In this document: in pieces, positions 6,236 to 8,068 of the stretch
How the letters are laid out: each line of letters begins with the position of its first letter
Numbering within the stretch: position 1 is the first letter of the stretch
Origin: an uncultured Bacteroidota bacterium
GTDB lineage: Bacteria > Bacteroidota > Bacteroidia > Chitinophagales > Saprospiraceae
Assembly: GCA_937876435.1 (NCBI GenBank)
Contig: CALEIL010000428.1
Location: 1 to 8,068, forward strand
Direction of reading: 5' to 3'
Length of the DNA stretch: 8,068 nucleotides
Made by a program: the position numbers and the translations under genes
The notes under the pieces: generated by a model
What the model was told of the DNA's origin: nothing
The model's database searches: none
Seen by the model: the letters and a program-made list of their open reading frames with translations, nothing else

Positions 6236-7618
6236 ATGCATCCATTAGTCCGGAAGATCCACGATGAATTAATTAAATTACTGGAAGACGATCACCGGTT
6301 AACCTCCAAATTTTTATTAGCGGTCAGTGGAGGGATGGATTCCATGGTCATGGCTCATTTGTTTTCGGAGTTACCTCTGACTTTTGGTATCGCACATTTC
6401 AACTTCAAATTGAGGGGAGATGCCTCGGATCTGGACGAAGAACTGGTCCATCGGTTTTGCGAGGAAAACAAAATTCCCCTGTACATCCGTTCCGAAGATA
6501 CGACCGCCTGGGCTCAGAAAAGAAATCTTTCCACCCAGGTGGCCGCCCGTGAACTCCGGTATGCCTTTTTTGCCCAGATAGCGGAAGAGCATTCCTACGA
6601 TTATGTCTGCACGGCGCATCACGGTCATGATCAGGTGGAAACCTTCCTCATCAACCTTTTTAGAGGAAGCGGACTAAAAGGCCTGAGTGGAATACCGCAG
6701 ATCAGAGGCCGGATAATCCGTCCTATGCTGTGGATCCCACAGGACGAAATTCGACAATTTGCCCATGATTCCCGGGTGAGTTATAGGGACGATGAATCCA
6801 ATCAATCGGACAAATACCTACGCAACCGGATTCGTCACCAGATGTTGGAGCCCCTTACAAAAACTCATCCCCAATATCTGAGAAAGGCACTGGATTCCAT
6901 TTCCGCCCTTAAGGACTATCAGAAGTATATTGAAACCCAGATAGATTTATTCAGGAATCAACGGGTTCAGCAGATTTCTCCAGATATTCAGAAGATTTCT
7001 ATTCCCGGTCAAGAGTCTCCCGATTTCGCTGCATCATTTCTGATTAAATTGTATTTGCTCGATCACGGATTATACCCGGATAGCGTTCAGGATTTTATCG
7101 AATCCGCCGGAGAATGGAAAACGGGCACCCAATTCGAAGGACACCACGTCAATGCGTGGTACGATCGCGGCACCGTGTGGTTGATCCGGGATACATTTTA
7201 TGACGGCTGGTCTGTCGGGGATTCGGTTGAATTGACGATTGGCTCTGAAATTGTGTTGCCTGGTGGAGACCGGATCAGCTTTCCACAAAATAGACCCCGG
7301 TCTAATCATATAGACGAATGGATTGTCCCGATCTCTCGCTCCAGGGTTGTACTTCCTTTGAAAATGCGCCACAGGTTACCAGGCGATGTCATTTTATTGG
7401 GGACTGCCCCATTTACGAGGAAAAGTTTGAAAAAATTATTCAACGACTATACGATTCCTCTTCCTTTCAAGGACCGGGTATATGTACTCGCGGATGCCAA
7501 TAACCGGATCATCGCGATCCCTGGTGTCATCAACAGTCCGGCTTTTACCGATGAAGATAACGCTGACCTGTTCATTGGATATCAGAGTAAGTTGAAAGTA
7601 AACTTAGGACCGTCCTAA
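6236..7618 (+). CDS. tilS: tRNA(Ile)-lysidine synthase
   Basis: A 460-residue TilS. It uses ATP to attach lysine to C34 of the tRNA-Ile CAU anticodon, making lysidine, so that the tRNA reads AUA and is charged with Ile; it is essential in most bacteria. Seen: the N-type ATP pyrophosphatase P-loop SGGMDS at 31-36, HFNFKLRG at 54-61, AARELRY at 103-109, AHHGHDQVET at 127-136, LFRGSGLKGLSGI at 141-153, and DESN (186-189) plus RNRIR (196-200) closing the catalytic domain. The C-terminal TilS domain (about 373-450) shows HRLPGD, RKSLKKLFNDYTIP and DRVYVLAD. The full length fits Bacteroidota members. The ATG at 6236 lies 1 base after the mltG stop. An AGAGGA at 6223-6228 gives a Shine-Dalgarno-like site about 7 bases upstream, unlike the other genes here. 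It is the last gene of the run. Confidence 0.97.
   Translation: MHPLVRKIHDELIKLLEDDHRLTSKFLLAVSGGMDSMVMAHLFSELPLTFGIAHFNFKLRGDASDLDEELVHRFCEENKIPLYIRSEDTTAWAQKRNLSTQVAARELRYAFFAQIAEEHSYDYVCTAHHGHDQVETFLINLFRGSGLKGLSGIPQIRGRIIRPMLWIPQDEIRQFAHDSRVSYRDDESNQSDKYLRNRIRHQMLEPLTKTHPQYLRKALDSISALKDYQKYIETQIDLFRNQRVQQISPDIQKISIPGQESPDFAASFLIKLYLLDHGLYPDSVQDFIESAGEWKTGTQFEGHHVNAWYDRGTVWLIRDTFYDGWSVGDSVELTIGSEIVLPGGDRISFPQNRPRSNHIDEWIVPISRSRVVLPLKMRHRLPGDVILLGTAPFTRKSLKKLFNDYTIPLPFKDRVYVLADANNRIIAIPGVINSPAFTDEDNADLFIGYQSKLKVNLGPS
7604..7618. repeat. 15-base palindrome across the tilS stop codon
   Basis: TTAGGAC, a central C, then GTCCTAA: perfect 7-base arms, ending exactly with the tilS TAA. As RNA it could fold a 6-base-pair stem with a 3-base loop. 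No T-run follows, so an intrinsic terminator is not well supported. Because of the symmetry, the opposite strand also reads a Gly-Arg-Ser-stop end here. Confidence 0.6.
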
Positions 7619-7649
7619 TACCCTCAGTAACAACTGATACGCACGCATG

Positions 7650-7677
7650 TGATCAACGCTCAGAGAACTCTGGATCA
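7650..7677. repeat. Bulged inverted repeat after tilS
   Basis: Outer arms TGATC (7650-7654) and GATCA (7673-7677) enclose inner arms CAGAG (7661-7665) and CTCTG (7668-7672), with six unpaired bases (7655-7660) on one side and two bases in the centre. It could be a weak hairpin at the end of the operon. Only a short run of four Ts (7692-7695) follows, so a terminator is possible but unproven. Confidence 0.35.
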
Positions 7678-7900
7678 TAGACCAAGCTTCATTTTACTAT
7701 ACCCGACGGTGGACCATCAGATTACAAAATATACACATTTCTTCAATCACAAATTGCGGACATTTAAGGGCCTATCCAGTCAAGGTATATGTAAAATAAT
7801 TAACTCATATCATCTGCATTATCTCTGAAAACTATTTAATTTTGTCACGTCATAAACGATCTGATAAAAGTTCAGTGTTCCTTTGTTGTGGTATAATTTA

Positions 7901-7935
7901 CCGGGAATCGTCCGGACATGCAAAACGGACCCCGG
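7901..7935. repeat. GC-rich two-part inverted repeat
   Basis: CCGGG (7901-7905) pairs with CCCGG (7931-7935), and GTCCG (7910-7914) pairs with CGGAC (7926-7930). Four bases (7906-7909) bulge on one side and an 11-base loop lies between. It offers ten G/C-rich base pairs in total in an otherwise A/T-rich area. It may be an RNA stem-loop or chance; it lies inside the doubtful minus-strand open segment. Confidence 0.4.
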
Positions 7936-7937
7936 CC

Positions 7938-7950
7938 ATTGTGGCACAAT
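7938..7950. repeat. 13-base palindrome
   Basis: ATTGTG, a central G, then CACAAT: perfect 6-base arms. It begins two bases after the GC-rich inverted repeat. The size and symmetry suit a dimeric repressor site, but no promoter or gene start is seen nearby in the window. Confidence 0.35.
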
Positions 7951-8068
7951 TGATGTAATAATCCTATGCGAATCATCATTCAACCCGGGAATAAGTATCC
8001 TGGTTTATGAATTTGTAATGACTGGACTCTATCGGTGATTTTATGATCGATTCAGACCCGAAATCAGG

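Larger units (their letters stand above)
7819..8004 (-). pseudogene. Possible gene remnant, minus strand, unrecognised
   Basis: An open segment of 61 codons ends at TAA (7821-7819). It lacks an ATG and begins just after an in-frame stop at 8007-8005. The reading includes SIVPQWPGSVLHVRTIPG and GTLNFYQIVYDVTKLN, which look protein-like with mixed hydrophobic and charged residues. A second minus-strand frame is open from the window edge (8068) to TGA at 7978-7976 and overlaps it, so a single frameshift near 7980-8004 would join them into one C-terminal piece. I do not recognise a family. A 47-codon stretch on the plus strand is also open across part of this region, so chance is a real alternative. 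Confidence 0.2.
7619..8068. other. 450 bases with no convincing gene
   Basis: No frame on either strand gives a complete, recognisable protein. The stretch looks richer in A/T than the genes before it in its middle part (about 7690-7870). It holds several inverted repeats (7650-7677, 7901-7935, 7938-7950) and broken minus-strand open segments (7604-7693, 7700-7771, 7819-8004, and 7976-8068, which runs off the edge). No tRNA, rRNA, CRISPR or insertion-sequence end is seen. It is best read as intergenic sequence or the remains of a gene that converged with tilS. Confidence 0.55.

Noticed and set aside
7837..7844. TAATTTTG as a promoter -7 box in the 3' stretch
   Set aside because: Matches TAnnTTTG, but no TTG lies 17-23 bases upstream and no gene follows.
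2590..8052. Shared ATGATCGATT at 2590 and 8043 as a dispersed repeat
   Set aside because: Ten identical bases are expected by chance many times in 8 kb, and the similarity breaks down just beyond.
8043..8068. Start of a new plus-strand gene at the ATG at 8043
   Set aside because: Only eight codons before the window edge, with no ribosome site; cannot be supported.

Overview
The window carries ordinary chromosomal genes of a bacterium, most likely a member of the Bacteroidota. The pointers are a DUF5916 outer-membrane-type protein with an N-terminal CBM9-like domain, a DUF502 membrane protein, MltG and TilS of the Bacteroidota type, the general lack of Shine-Dalgarno sequences, and one promoter candidate of the TTG/TAnnTTTG type used in that phylum. 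The class cannot be fixed from the sequence; a Saprospiria-like origin is only a guess.

Layout. (1) Bases 1-2049, plus strand: the 3' part of a DUF5916/CBM9-like protein whose start lies before the window. (2) Bases 2090-3372, minus strand: a probable two-gene unit, read right to left as a DUF502 membrane protein and then a YfcE/MJ0936-type metallophosphoesterase that appears to start at TTG. It converges with gene 1 across 40 bases. (3) Bases 3373-3431: a compact divergent intergenic stretch with a good Bacteroidota-type promoter candidate facing right. (4) Bases 3432-7618, plus strand: a tight four-gene run of a serine racemase/threonine dehydratase-family PLP enzyme, panB, mltG and tilS, with spacings of 17 bases, a 1-base overlap and 1 base. 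(5) Bases 7619-8068: no convincing gene. This stretch holds several inverted repeats and weak, interrupted minus-strand coding-like segments that may be a decayed gene or may be chance.

How the genes relate. PanB makes ketopantoate for coenzyme A, MltG trims nascent peptidoglycan strands, and TilS modifies the CAU anticodon of tRNA-Ile. These are unrelated housekeeping steps that probably share a transcript. The PLP enzyme at the head of the run has the metal-site pattern of serine racemase-type enzymes and no ACT domain, so it is less likely to be the allosteric biosynthetic threonine deaminase.

I found no defence system, mobile element, CRISPR array, RNA gene or clearly new system. The points most worth a second look are the exact activity of the PLP enzyme, the palindrome-rich 3' stretch, and the non-ATG start of the phosphoesterase gene.
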